Shown here piece after piece: positions 9,301 through 16,465 of a DNA stretch of 25,198 bases. How positions within the stretch are numbered: position 1 is the first letter of the stretch; every line of letters starts with the position of its first letter. The position numbers and the translations under genes are program-made. The notes beneath the pieces were generated by a model. That model searched no databases. It saw nothing but the letters and a program-made list of their open reading frames with translations, and was not told the DNA's origin. The stretch is from Paramicrosporidium saccamoebae (taxonomy: Eukaryota > Rozellomycota): contig MTSL01000175.1 in assembly GCA_002794465.1 (NCBI GenBank), forward strand, positions 1-25,198. The letters run 5' to 3'.

Positions 9301-10123
9301 ACTTGCTGAGGGCCTTTTGGAGCGATCTGTTAGGGATTCTTCTACCTGATGATCAAATGATCATTGCAATTAGAAGGGCTCTTGGGCAAGCTTCTGGAGT
9401 GTCAGTACTGGAAGAGACTAGCAGGGATCTGGGACACTTAAAAAAGGATCCATTCACGTGGATCCTGGCTACCATTTCGGTTGGTGTCTTTTCTGCTGCG
9501 CCGCAGCCATTAGGCGTCTATCAGTCTATTTTAGAATCTGCAATCACAAACGTGGGAGACTCGACATCAAGTCTGCTCATCCTGTCATGGTAAAGTTTTT
9601 ATATTGTTCTAAGTACATTTAGTATTGAAAGCATTGCAACGGTCGAGTCGCGGGAGGGGATATTCACACGGATGGCATCTTTGGCTGAAGATTCGCAAAT
9701 ATACCCAGAGGCCGTGGTTAGCCAAAGATGGAAGAGCAGTCCCTGGTATGGAAAGTTGGAAAGTCCGCTGAATGAGTTTGTCGCTCTCAACATTCCGACG
9801 GCTGATGACATGAATTCTCTGCTTAGTTCGCTCTACTCGGATCGAGTGGATCTGGTCGTCCCGTCCTCTCCATACCTCTCATTCAAGTACTCTCTAGGTC
9901 TTGGTGTGAACTAGATAGAATTCCTGTAGATCTGTCGCAGTCCTTTTCTATACTGAAAAGCAACCCCACCGACATAACTAGCTGGATTTTGTAGTCCTCC
10001 GCGCCAGTCCTGATTATTTCTAGATTCCTTCGAATGTGTGACAAGAGCTCCCTGGAAAAGTCGATCGAGACTGCAAAGAGTATTTTTAGATCTGGCAGTG
10101 TTTTAGAACGATTGTTCTCGTAA
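6324..10123 (+). CDS. Red1/ZFC3H1-like zinc-finger scaffold of nuclear exosome targeting (four exons)
   Basis: Likely counterpart of fission yeast Red1 (MTREC) and human ZFC3H1 (PAXT), which link the Mtr4-type helicase and exosome to unwanted polyadenylated RNAs. Exons 6324-9589, 9623-9886, 9919-9990 and 10024-10123; introns 9590-9622 (33 nt), 9887-9918 (32 nt), 9991-10023 (33 nt). Product 1233 aa. Start is the first ATG; the open frame upstream has only TTG codons. Features: acidic EEGEISD motif (about 26), coiled coils (about 189-285 and 315-347), a conserved SPLKSFKSYRFSPNF block (about 471-485), and a C-X7-C-X4-C-X3-H finger (511-527) of the zf-C3H1 (PF10650) type. The helical C-terminal half may contain HAT/TPR-like repeats (EARWLEYF). 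The last three exons were joined by frame and splice signals; the intron 2 choice is the least certain. Confidence 0.72.
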
Positions 10124-10161
10124 TTTTATGGACTAGTGGATGACATGAATGTGTCATTTGT

Positions 10162-10167
10162 AATAAA
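10162..10167 (+). terminator. Poly(A) signal AATAAA of the Red1-like gene
   Basis: AATAAA 38 nt after the stop at 10123. It supports ending the gene at exon 4 rather than at the earlier TAG at 9912. Confidence 0.6.
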
Positions 10168-10510
10168 GGGATTCCTTTCTGTGAGGCTAGTGACAATTGA
10201 TACGTGGTGAGCCAAGAGCGTGATTAGATGAATCAAATAGTCCTATAAGAAATATTATGCCCCACAAAAGCAGTTCTCGTTAAGCGTGTGCGATGGCAGG
10301 TCCTGTACATAGGTAAAAGCCCCCAAGTCATAGCAAGACACTGTCAAACAGTATCCTATTATGATTGGTAATCCTGATAGAGATCCCACATCCCGGTGTT
10401 TCGAGGGTGACGTGCCACATACGTTAATAGACTCTTTATAGGGATCCATGACCGTAATTATACCATCTCATACTATCATCTCATACTTGTTGATTCATGG
10501 AACAGCAGTG

Positions 10511-10523
10511 GAAAGTCCTGGAA
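10511..10523 (+). promoter_or_regulatory. Candidate heat-shock element upstream of BiP
   Basis: GAA-AG-TCC-TG-GAA fits the alternating nGAAn/nTTCn layout with one mismatch in the middle unit. It lies about 195 bp before the BiP ATG. Inferred only. Confidence 0.35.
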
Positions 10524-10540
10524 AGTTATCAAGGAATTGA

Positions 10541-10559
10541 CCAATCAAGTACGACCATG
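10541..10559 (+). promoter_or_regulatory. ERSE-like element upstream of BiP
   Basis: CCAAT-N9-CCATG differs by one base from the ER stress element CCAAT-N9-CCACG known from animals, about 160-175 bp upstream of the BiP ATG. Fungal UPR sites usually differ, so this may be chance. Confidence 0.25.
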
Positions 10560-10716
10560 TGTCCCGGTTGTTCCATTGGAACACGTCTCGGATTCGCAGA
10601 AAGGCAATAAAAGGCACAGGGGTGGCCAAGTTGGACGACCTTCCACCGTTGGAGTCGACGACGTAGGCCTCCCATCCGTCGAGAAGAGTCATCCATCCTT
10701 CATTGTGTTTGTACAA

Positions 10717-12720
10717 ATGGGTTATTATTATTGGAAGAAGGCGTTATGCCAACTGGCCTGGACAGCAATGTCCGTACTCATGGCTCTGTCCATGACGGTG
10801 AATGCCGGCGCACCGAAGCCTGAGCGAGGAGCCACCATTGGTATCGACTTGGGAACAACTTATTCGTGCGTGGCTGTCTGGAAAGATGGACACATTGAAA
10901 TTGTCCCGAACAATCAAGGATTCCGTACCACTCCCTCCTGGGTAGCCTTCACCGATAGCGAGTTTCTCGTCGGTGACGCTGCCAAGAATCAAGTTGCGAT
11001 GAACCCCGAGCGTACCATCTATGACGCCAAGCGTATTATTGGACGTGGTTTTGATGAAGGAGTTAAGGGTGATATCAAGTACTGGCCGTTCAAGGTAGTC
11101 AACTCCGACGGAAAGCCCAAGATCTCCGTCTTGCGTGACGGAAAGACAAAACTCATGGCCCCTGAAGAGATTTCCGCACTCATTCTCGGCTACATGAAGG
11201 ATACCGCACAAGAGTACCTTGGAAGCCCCGTTACCCATGCCGTCATCACCGTCCCCGCCTACTTTAGCGACGCCCAACGTCAGGCCACCAAGGATGCCGG
11301 TGCCATTGCTGGACTCGTTGTAGAACGTGTCCTCAATGAGCCTACTGCCGCTGCCATGGCCTACGGATTGGACAAGAGCAAGAAGGAGCAAAAGGTCGTT
11401 GTCTTTGATTTTGGAGGTGGTACCTTTGACGTGTCCATGTTGACTATTGAGGATAACATTTACGAAGTCAAGGCCGTCAATGGTGACACTCATCTCGGAG
11501 GACAAGATTTGGATCTCATCCTTGTTGACCACTTCTTGGACATTATCAAGACTAAGCATGGAATTGACTTTAAGAAGGACGATAACAAGCGCGCAATGGC
11601 CAAACTGAGAGCTGAGGCTGAAAAGGTCAAGCGTACTCTCTCCACCAGCCTTGAGACCCGCGTGATTATTGACGGTTTCCTGAAGGGCGAAGATTTTATT
11701 TACTCCATCTCTCGCGCCAAGTTTGAAGAAATGTGCAAGCAGCTCTTCGCCAAGACCATGAAGCCCGTCGAAATGGCGCTGGCTGATGCCAAGTGGAAAA
11801 AGTCGGATGTTGACGAGATTATCCTGGTTGGTGGTTCCACCCGTATTCCCAAGGTTCAGGAGATGTTGCAAAAGTTCTTTGACGGAAAGAAGCTCAATCA
11901 GAGCGTCCATCCTGACGAGGCCGTTGCCTATGGTGCCGCTGTTCAGGCTGGTGTATTGAGTGGAGAGAAGAAGACAGAAGACGTGTTGGTTATCGACGTG
12001 ACTCCCCTTTCCCTCGGTATTGAGACTGTAAATGGAATCATGACTCACTTGATTGCTCGCAACTCTCAGGTGCCCACCAAGAAGACCCAGGTCTTCTCCA
12101 CTGCCGCCGACAACCAATCTTCTGTGGAGATTGTAGTCTACGAGGGAGAGCGTACCATGGCCAAGGACAATCACTTTTTGGGAAGCTTCCATCTTGGAGG
12201 AATCCCGTTGGCGCCCCGAGGCATGCCCCAGATTGAAGTCAGCTTTGAAATTGACGCCAATGGTATCTTGACCGTGGGTGCCCTCGAAAAGTCTACTGGT
12301 AAGTCCCAGTCCATCAACATTACTGCCGATAAGCAACGTCTCAGCAAGGAGGAGATTGAGCGCATGGTCGAGGAGGCCGAAAAGTTCCGCGCCTCTGACC
12401 AGGAGAAGAAGGAGAAGATTGAAGCGCGCACCAGCCTTGAGAACCTGTTGCACCAGATCTCCACTCAGTCAAAGGATGAGGATGGTTTTGGCAAGAAGTT
12501 GTCTTCTGAAGATAAGCAGGCCATCGCATCCTTGGTTGAGGAGAAGACCAAATGGATCGCAGAAAACCAAGAATCAGCCTCCAAGGAGGACTTTGAAGAG
12601 CAGGCTGCCGAGGTTGAAAAGGTGTATGGACCCATCCGCAACAAGGTGTTCCAAGACGGAGCTGCTGCTGGCGGACCGGAAGAATCTGAATCCAAGGCCG
12701 ACGACAAGGACGAACTTTAA
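10717..12720 (+). CDS. KAR2: ER-lumenal Hsp70 chaperone BiP/Kar2
   Basis: ATP-driven chaperone of the ER lumen: translocation, folding and UPR sensing. The 667-residue product starts MGYYYWKK, followed by a hydrophobic signal peptide ending near residue 30 (SMTVNA/G). Hsp70 signatures are intact: IDLGTTYS (43-50), [14 protein letters not shown], and [16 protein letters not shown]. The linker [12 protein letters not shown] leads to the substrate-binding domain and helical lid. It ends ADDKDEL, giving a KDEL retrieval signal rather than the HDEL common in ascomycete yeasts. The ATG at 10717 was chosen because it puts the signal peptide at the N-terminus. Codon use is strongly biased to C-ending and AAG codons, unlike the neighbours, as expected for an abundant protein. 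No intron. A poly(A) signal follows within 15 nt. Confidence 0.96.
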   Translation: MGYYYWKKALCQLAWTAMSVLMALSMTVNAGAPKPERGATIGIDLGTTYSCVAVWKDGHIEIVPNNQGFRTTPSWVAFTDSEFLVGDAAKNQVAMNPERTIYDAKRIIGRGFDEGVKGDIKYWPFKVVNSDGKPKISVLRDGKTKLMAPEEISALILGYMKDTAQEYLGSPVTHAVITVPAYFSDAQRQATKDAGAIAGLVVERVLNEPTAAAMAYGLDKSKKEQKVVVFDFGGGTFDVSMLTIEDNIYEVKAVNGDTHLGGQDLDLILVDHFLDIIKTKHGIDFKKDDNKRAMAKLRAEAEKVKRTLSTSLETRVIIDGFLKGEDFIYSISRAKFEEMCKQLFAKTMKPVEMALADAKWKKSDVDEIILVGGSTRIPKVQEMLQKFFDGKKLNQSVHPDEAVAYGAAVQAGVLSGEKKTEDVLVIDVTPLSLGIETVNGIMTHLIARNSQVPTKKTQVFSTAADNQSSVEIVVYEGERTMAKDNHFLGSFHLGGIPLAPRGMPQIEVSFEIDANGILTVGALEKSTGKSQSINITADKQRLSKEEIERMVEEAEKFRASDQEKKEKIEARTSLENLLHQISTQSKDEDGFGKKLSSEDKQAIASLVEEKTKWIAENQESASKEDFEEQAAEVEKVYGPIRNKVFQDGAAAGGPEESESKADDKDEL

Positions 12721-12729
12721 GTTAAAGTC

Positions 12730-12735
12730 AATAAA
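12730..12735 (+). terminator. Poly(A) signal AATAAA of BiP
   Basis: AATAAA 10 nt after the stop, followed about 40 nt later by a purine tract (12771-12791). Confidence 0.6.
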
Positions 12736-13043
12736 TTTACGAATTGTGAAATTTGTGGTGACTAGTAATGGAGAGGGGGGAGGGGAGGGGGTTGATTTTG
12801 AATTAGAAAGAAAGGATGATTTAGTGGGACACCAATTGTCTATATTTACAGCTGGTATAAGCGAAGATTGGGTAAGTTATAAAACGAGGCTGCTAATCAA
12901 TGAAATCAGCTCTCATTATTTCTGTACGTACGTAGGCTGTAATGACGTTGGCAAGTTCAGGCCAATAATTGGAGACCTATCACCGTGCATTTGGCCAATC
13001 AATTTAGAGAGGCCCTCCTACAGACTCACTCAACCGTCTCACA
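12736..13043. other. Intergenic region BiP to glutamine amidotransferase gene
   Basis: Holds a G-rich purine tract at 12771-12791, then ordinary AT-rich sequence. An ORF running from within BiP (12278) to 13072 is a shifted-frame shadow. No RNA gene seen. Confidence 0.5.
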
Positions 13044-13733
13044 ATGAAGATTGGGCTAATAGTGTGCGATGAGCCATCAGAGCCATTATTAAGTAAGCAC
13101 GGAGATTACCCCAAATTCTTCGGCGCACTCCTCGGTCCCGACCACACCATTCATTCACACCACGTCTATCTTGGTGCTCCATTTCCCCCGCCCCATCTCT
13201 ATGACTGTCTTTTGATAACTGGTTCCCGACAGAGCGTTAATGATAACGTGCCCTGGATTCAGGCCGCCCTGGAATGGATTGCTGAACACTGGCGTGAGAC
13301 GGGCGTGCCCTTGGTGGGAGTGTGTTTCGGACATCAGTTGGTGGGACGTGCATTTGGCTCTGTGGTTGCACATTGCGACTGGGAGCTTGGCTACACCCTT
13401 GTTCACATGCAGGATGCTGGAAGGGCCATCTTTGGAGGTGATATGAGGATAAACTCGATCCACAAGGAACAGATCATGACGGCGCCACCCGGCTTTGAAA
13501 TAATCGGCGCAAGTGACAAGTGCAGTAATCAAGGCATGGTCAATCGCAAAAAGCGCATCATTACTCTGCAGGGACACCCTGAAGTCACGGCGGATTATAT
13601 CAGGGATCTGGCTGTACTACGACACAAAGGAGGAATCATATCTGATAGTGTACTTCAGCATGTCCATGACACCCACGATCTGCCAATTGACAATTTCGGT
13701 CCAGCGTTGATGGATTTTATCGCTCAACTCTAA
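13044..13733 (+). CDS. Class I glutamine amidotransferase-like protein
   Basis: Stand-alone class I GATase domain (229 aa), related to the GMP synthase-like glutaminase family that includes yeast YLR126C. The nucleophile elbow GVCFGHQ carries Cys94, and the His/Glu of the triad are in QGHPEV (His178, Glu180), so the glutaminase site looks intact. No synthase or acceptor domain is fused. The natural substrate of this subfamily is poorly defined; hydrolysis of glutamine or a gamma-glutamyl compound is inferred. The C-terminal DNFGPALMDFIAQL completes the domain. Start is the first ATG; no intron or signal peptide. It lies in tandem after BiP with a 323-bp spacer and no functional link visible. 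Confidence 0.88.
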   Translation: MKIGLIVCDEPSEPLLSKHGDYPKFFGALLGPDHTIHSHHVYLGAPFPPPHLYDCLLITGSRQSVNDNVPWIQAALEWIAEHWRETGVPLVGVCFGHQLVGRAFGSVVAHCDWELGYTLVHMQDAGRAIFGGDMRINSIHKEQIMTAPPGFEIIGASDKCSNQGMVNRKKRIITLQGHPEVTADYIRDLAVLRHKGGIISDSVLQHVHDTHDLPIDNFGPALMDFIAQL

Positions 13734-13742
13734 TCAATCAAT

Positions 13743-13748
13743 AATAAA
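13743..13748 (+). terminator. Poly(A) signal AATAAA of the glutamine amidotransferase gene
   Basis: AATAAA 10 nt after the stop codon. Confidence 0.55.
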
Positions 13749-14015
13749 TGCCTATTGAACAGTATCCGCTTACGTTAGCAATCGTGATGGCTATCCCGGT
13801 ACGTTAAATGTGGTAGTCTATTGTGACGTAGAGGCAGAGGATTGGTTATTTGGGCATTTGTGTGCTAGAGTGGATCGCTTTGCTGGACATCTCAGGACAG
13901 CGAGATGTGTATCCATACTATTTATCTTCATTACGCGGCAAAGAAGCCATATACTTTAATAAAAGCGTGTCCACCCATCAACAAGGTCTTTACTTATTGC
14001 CTCGCAAAAAACTGC

Positions 14016-15105
14016 TTAAAAGGCCGGTACATTGGCGTTACTGATGACTTTTTGACAATATCCCATCAGATCCATGAGTTGAAGCATCTCATCCGCCCCA
14101 TCATGCAGCAAATAATCCTTCTTTGCAAAGCGTATCCCCAACATGGCCTTCCTCGCTGTTCCCAGAGTCGGATCTCCAGAAACCAATTCTCCCAGCTGTT
14201 TGACAAATTGCTGCACTGAATAGGCACCTCTGATGATTTCAGTGCGCACAAACTCCATCATGGATAGGGCGTCTTCGGTTTGGCAGAGCGAGTAGCCACG
14301 CTGGATTAGGACGTCTGGGATAATGCCGCTCAATTCGGAAAGGACGTTCATGCTGACGGGCAGACTTAACCGGTGTGCACTCTGCAAGAGTGTAATTGCC
14401 CTGCGTAAATCGCCGCCTGCAATGCGTAACAGTGTCAACAGAGTCTCATCGCCCTCCACTAGCTGGACACCTTCGATGGCGCAAATATCACGCACCTTGA
14501 CGAGACCGGCTAGCTCGTCAACCGGCCTAAATCTAAATTTTGCACAGCGACTTGTCAATGGCTCAATGATGCGACTGACATAGTTGCAGACGAGACAGAA
14601 TCGCGTGCCTTTGGAATACAATTCCATGACTCGACGGAGTGCCGTTTGCGCATCACCAGTCAGTGAGTCTGCCTCGTCCAGCAAAATCAGCTTAAAGGGA
14701 GGACACGGATAACCCGGCACTGTCTCTTTGGATGTCGTTTTGGCAAAGTTCTTGACCTTTTCGCGGATGACGTCAATGCCTCGTTCATCTGAGGCGTTTA
14801 ATTCGAGGAGGCGGGTGCGATAAAGTTGAGGGCCAAAGAGGTCTCGAGCGAGGGCAAGCACAGTGGAAGTCTTGCCTGTACCCGGGGGACCGTAGAATAA
14901 CATGTGCGGCAACTGCAATAATGAGTAGGGACCAATTCGATACATTTTCTGAAGTCAATGCTTTCTTCAAGACTGCCACGACCTCTGTCTGACTTGATAC
15001 ATCTCCAATTGTCTTGGGACGACTATAATCAGATACAACAGGCCATTGTTACTATTTCTCCACCCAGGGGATTTGACGGCTCTCAGCCGTCGCTGTCTGA
15101 ACCAT
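14016..15105 (-). CDS. RFC2: Replication factor C small subunit (yeast Rfc2 / human RFC4 type), three exons
   Basis: AAA+ subunit of the clamp loader that opens PCNA at primer-template junctions. Exons 15105-15053, 15022-14944 and 14912-14016; introns 15023-15052 (30 nt) and 14913-14943 (31 nt). Product 342 aa (yeast Rfc2 353, human RFC4 363). Exon 1 has PWVEKY, completed across intron 1 to WVEKYRPK, the RFC box II. Exon 2 has VVAVLKKAL. Exon 3 begins [15 protein letters not shown] (Walker A, Lys58), then [26 protein letters not shown] (Walker B, 121-126) and SRC (165-167, arginine finger). [14 protein letters not shown] and [11 protein letters not shown] favour the Rfc2/RFC4 subunit over Rfc3 or Rfc4. 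Exon 3 alone has an open frame starting upstream inside intron 2, which is a false N-terminus. Head-to-head with DCP2. Confidence 0.93.
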
Positions 15106-15138
15106 TGGTTTAACTGCGATCAAATTATTTTTAAACCC
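15106..15138. promoter_or_regulatory. 33-bp RFC2/DCP2 divergent start-codon spacer
   Basis: AT-rich spacer between two divergent start codons, both fixed by protein homology (WVEKYRPK; MASLEEVLDDLC). It is too short for two separate core promoters. Transcripts must either have very short leaders or start inside the other gene. Confidence 0.6.
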
Positions 15139-16061
15139 ATGGCCTCATTGGAAGAAGTGTTGGACGACCTCTGTGCGTAATGCTCCAAACCCATTTAATA
15201 AGATGTAGTCGGTTCCTGGTGAATCTACCTGCAGAGGAACTAAATTCCCAAAGCCGTCTCGGCTTCCAGTTCGAACAGGCTTTTTGGTTCTACGAGGACT
15301 TTTATCGCACTGCCAACCCCCAACGTCTTCCCAAATTAACTCTGAAGAGTTTTGGGGAACGTCTGATGAAGCACTGTCCGGTGCACCTTTCTCTGATTGG
15401 CAGGGACGGCGTTGCTGGGCTTATTGACGAATTCTATGAATATAAAGCGCATGTGCCCACCTGTGGGGCAATTATCCTGAATGATGATCTGAGCAAGTGT
15501 CTGATGGTGCGAGGCTTCTCCTCCAAGTCGACCTGGGGCTTTCCCAAGGGCAAGATTTCCAAGGACGAATTGCCCTCGGCTTGCGCCGTCCGCGAAGTGT
15601 ATGAGGAGACGGGTTTCGATGCTGCCCCGTATCTCCACGAAGAGTCCTTTATACAAGTGGCAAATAATGAACAGCCTATCCGACTATACATTATCCCTTC
15701 CATCCCCGAAAGCACCCATTTTGCCCCACTGACACGCCGCGAGATTAAAGACATTCAATGGCATCCGATCAAGGATTTCAAATGGGAAAAGGGCGGTCCG
15801 CATCGCTATTTCAATGTGATGCCCTTCATTGGACGTCTAAGACAATGGATCAAACAGTATAGGAGACAGCACGGGGAGACGGTGGAAGACGAGTCTGAGC
15901 TGGAGCGGCCACTGGAGATAGGGCCAGAGTGCAAGCCGCTAGAGGTGGAGCCCGTGTGCAGAGAGCTGATGGAACGTGTCAAGCTGAAATTGATGCCTCT
16001 AACCATGTTTATACTAGATCTAGACTCGTTGAAAGCTTCCTTCTCGAAAAATTATAAATAA
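15139..16061 (+). CDS. DCP2: mRNA decapping enzyme Dcp2 (two exons)
   Basis: Removes the 5' cap of mRNA (releasing m7GDP) with Dcp1 in the cytoplasm, starting 5'-3' decay. Exons 15139-15176 and 15209-16061; intron 15177-15208 (32 nt). Exon 1 encodes MASLEEVLDDLC, joined through a split Ala codon to RFLVNLPAEEL. Without the splice the conserved N-terminus is lost. Product 296 aa, far shorter than yeast Dcp2 (970), so most of the disordered C-terminal tail is absent. The regulatory domain (about 1-97) has FEQAFWFYEDFYR. The Nudix motif (127-149, GX5EX7REVYEETGF) is intact, with WGFPKGK before it. Box B (about 180-210) follows, then a short Glu-rich tail. The stop codon lies inside an AATAAA. 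Confidence 0.95.
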
Positions 16062-16062
16062 A
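16057..16062 (+). terminator. Poly(A) signal AATAAA overlapping the DCP2 stop codon
   Basis: The DCP2 stop TAA (16059-16061) is embedded in AATAAA. Confidence 0.5.
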
Positions 16063-16465
16063 TTCGATTTGCCTGGTCCGTCAATGTAGCGAGAATGTAA
16101 AGCCTATACTAGCTGCCGGAGATATTTTCGGGAGGGTTTATTGACATGATTGTGAAAGTTCTATTTTATTGATATCATTGTGATGGTTTGATTCGCGGGT
16201 GGGCTCGTGTTCTTGATTCAGATATGCTTTGTCGTAGTAATGGAGACTCTTTCATTCCAGCTCTTGGCCCGTATTTACACATGAGCATGATATACCCTCT
16301 TACACATGAGCATGATATACTTTCTTACATATGAGCATGATATACTTTCTTACACATGAGCATGATATACTTTCTCACTTTCTCGCTTTCTCACATACTC
16401 ACTCGTTCACTAACATGATTTTATAATGAATATTAATTGGTTGATGATGTCCCGTTTGCATGTAA
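16063..16465. other. Convergent intergenic region with a tandem repeat
   Basis: Spacer between the 3' ends of DCP2 and secreted paralog A. It is dominated by the 25-bp repeat array (16275-16374) and a following CT-rich stretch. No gene seen. Confidence 0.55.
16275..16374. repeat. Tandem repeat, four 25-bp units
   Basis: Four head-to-tail 25-bp units (16275, 16300, 16325, 16350) starting TTACAYATGAGCATGATATA. Unit 1 ends CCCTC and units 2-4 end CTTTC; unit 3 has one C-to-T change. Each contains CATGAGCATG or its one-base variant. Confidence 0.95.

Larger units (their letters stand above)
10124..10716 (+). promoter_or_regulatory. BiP upstream region
   Basis: No supported gene in about 590 bp. 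An open frame extends 180 nt upstream of the BiP ATG but begins with TTG and would bury the signal peptide. It holds several stress-element-like motifs: TGACGTG (10408-10414), a heat-shock-type array (10511-10523), CCAAT-N9-CCATG (10541-10559), a palindrome TTCCATTGGAA (10571-10581) containing an inverted CCAAT, and CACGTC (10582-10587). Confidence 0.45.

Noticed and set aside
9887-9897. An 11-nt GT...AG segment as a micro-intron in the Red1-like gene
   Set aside because: It restores frame but is far shorter than any other intron here. A 32-nt GTA...AG intron (9887-9918) with the same donor also restores frame.
10537-10716. 60-residue N-terminal extension of BiP
   Set aside because: It begins with TTG and would place the signal peptide internally; the ATG at 10717 is a normal start.
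10744-12453. 569-codon ORF antisense to BiP
   Set aside because: Long antisense ORFs opposite Hsp70 genes are a known by-product of their biased codon use. The sense frame has all Hsp70 signatures and the antisense product matches nothing recognised.
12278-13072. 264-codon plus-strand ORF overlapping the BiP 3' end
   Set aside because: Shifted-frame shadow of BiP running into the spacer, with low-complexity Ser/Arg content and no conserved motif.
13850-14219. Overlapping plus-strand ORFs between the amidotransferase gene and RFC2
   Set aside because: The right part is antisense to RFC2 exon 3; the left part has no conserved features.
14913-14945. ATG at 14945 as the RFC2 start
   Set aside because: The codons fall at the exon 2/intron 2 boundary. 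Upstream exons encode WVEKYRPK and the helix before Walker A.
15180-15208. ATG at 15180 as the DCP2 start
   Set aside because: It lies inside the intron. The conserved N-terminus is encoded by the exon at 15139-15176.
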